From a virus, in the IMG/VR virus record IMGVR_UViG_3300037586_002089, positions 1 to 41,261 of that record: DNA of 41,261 bases; one strand, given 5' to 3'. Shown in pieces: positions 40,909 through 41,261 of the stretch (its first letter is position 1; each line of letters opens with the position of its first letter). The notes beneath the pieces are model-generated. The model saw only the letters and a list, made by a program, of their open reading frames with translations. It did not search any database and was not told the origin of the DNA. Both the position numbers and the translations under genes were made by a program.

Positions 40909-41261
40909 GAATTTAGTTTTTATGATGGATATTGATTTAGGTGGTGATGGTAGATATTCAAGTAGTAGAAGATATGCTTACAAGTATTCAATAGATAGTT
41001 GGAAAAGATGGTGTGATAAAAATAATTGTGAGTTATTTGTGTTAAATGATTTAGTTTTGGAAAAAGAGAAAATGGCTATTTGTTGGCAAAGATATTATTT
41101 ATTTGACATATTAGACTCAAATGAAATAGAATATGACCAAGTTTTAATGATTGATGCAGATACAATAGTACATCCAGAGTGTCCTAACTTTTTTGATATG
41201 AGTGAAGGTAAATTATGTGGAGCACAATTTGATGGTAGTTGGGATTGGGTTTTAAGAAGTT
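40898..41261 (+). CDS. Glycosyltransferase, partial (window edge)
   Basis: ATG 40898 overlaps the sulfotransferase stop by 11 bases, with GGAG just upstream. The frame remains open to the right edge, so the gene is cut. The product begins MNTKNLVFMMDIDLGGDG and has YDQVLMIDADTIVHPECPNFFDM, a classic DxD metal site of GT-A transferases. Compared with the N-terminal half of the gene at 38621 (YDQVALVDSSFMIRWDTPNFFEL) it is a paralogue that keeps the DxD. Expected to be a nucleotide-sugar transferase; whether it too carries a methyltransferase domain is out of view. Confidence 0.8.
   Translation, partial: MNTKNLVFMMDIDLGGDGRYSSSRRYAYKYSIDSWKRWCDKNNCELFVLNDLVLEKEKMAICWQRYYLFDILDSNEIEYDQVLMIDADTIVHPECPNFFDMSEGKLCGAQFDGSWDWVLRS

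Noticed and set aside
15402-41261. Host chromosome or chimeric contig for the sugar region
   Set aside because: Strand, overlap style, AT-rich codon use and start contexts are continuous with the phage replication genes, with no transposase, integrase or composition jump at the boundary; only read coverage could fully exclude it.

Overview
The window is a stretch of a strongly AT-rich, T4-like tailed-phage (myovirus-type) genome. Every supported gene lies on the + strand. Genes are packed end to end with 1-30 base overlaps (ATGA, TAATG, TAGTG and TTGA junctions), and no gene-free gap exceeds about 110 bases. The replication genes are diagnostic: a gp32-type ssDNA-binding protein, UvsX recombinase, RNase H/FEN exonuclease, gp41 helicase, family B DNA polymerase gp43, sliding clamp gp45, clamp loader gp44 and a probable gp62. 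A monomeric adenosylcobalamin-dependent ribonucleotide reductase and a large sugar cluster would fit an aquatic or marine phage of a Gram-negative host. The host is not identifiable from the sequence.

Region 1 (1-15.0 kb) is the replication and nucleotide block. In order it holds: an edge-truncated unknown; gp32; a branched GC-rich RNA structure ending in a T-run; uvsX; rnh; a DNA methyltransferase; gp41; a class II RNR; DNA polymerase; clamp; clamp loader; two small zinc-ribbon proteins (one FmdB-like); a gp62-like protein; an Nmad1/DUF1599-like protein; a Cas4/RecB-like nuclease with a probable Fe-S cysteine set; an unknown; and a SLOG-fold protein. The longer gaps (341-436, 1199-1307, 5643-5717, 7710-7799, 10269-10325, 15001-15043) hold promoter-like or structured elements.

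Region 2 (15.0-15.4 kb) is a short regulatory boundary. It has an AT-rich element that is an exact inverted copy of one ahead of gp45, a ribbon-helix-helix-like protein and a 50-residue coiled-coil protein.

Region 3 (15.4-41.3 kb, running off the end) is an approximately 26 kb sugar and glycan island. It carries about a dozen predicted glycosyltransferases of several folds (GT-B, GT-A, GT-D-like, exostosin-like, MptE/GT42-like). Sugar-activating enzymes include two mirror-image nucleotidyltransferase/HAD fusions and one CMP-sugar synthetase-like protein. It also has two DegT-family aminotransferases, a DRE-TIM aldolase, SDR-type enzymes, a GDPD-like protein, cupins, a polysaccharide-deacetylase-like protein, two methyltransferase domains, a sulfotransferase and a YjbQ-family protein.

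The most exciting part is 33.7-37.0 kb. There a 3,5-epimerase-like cupin, a short-chain NDP-sugar epimerase/reductase, a half-length NDP-hexose 2,3-dehydratase and a PLP aminotransferase are consecutive. This is the enzyme set used to make 2,3,6-trideoxy-3-amino sugars of the vancosamine type, which is unexpected in a phage. The island could decorate virion proteins, phage DNA or the host surface; the sequence does not decide between these.
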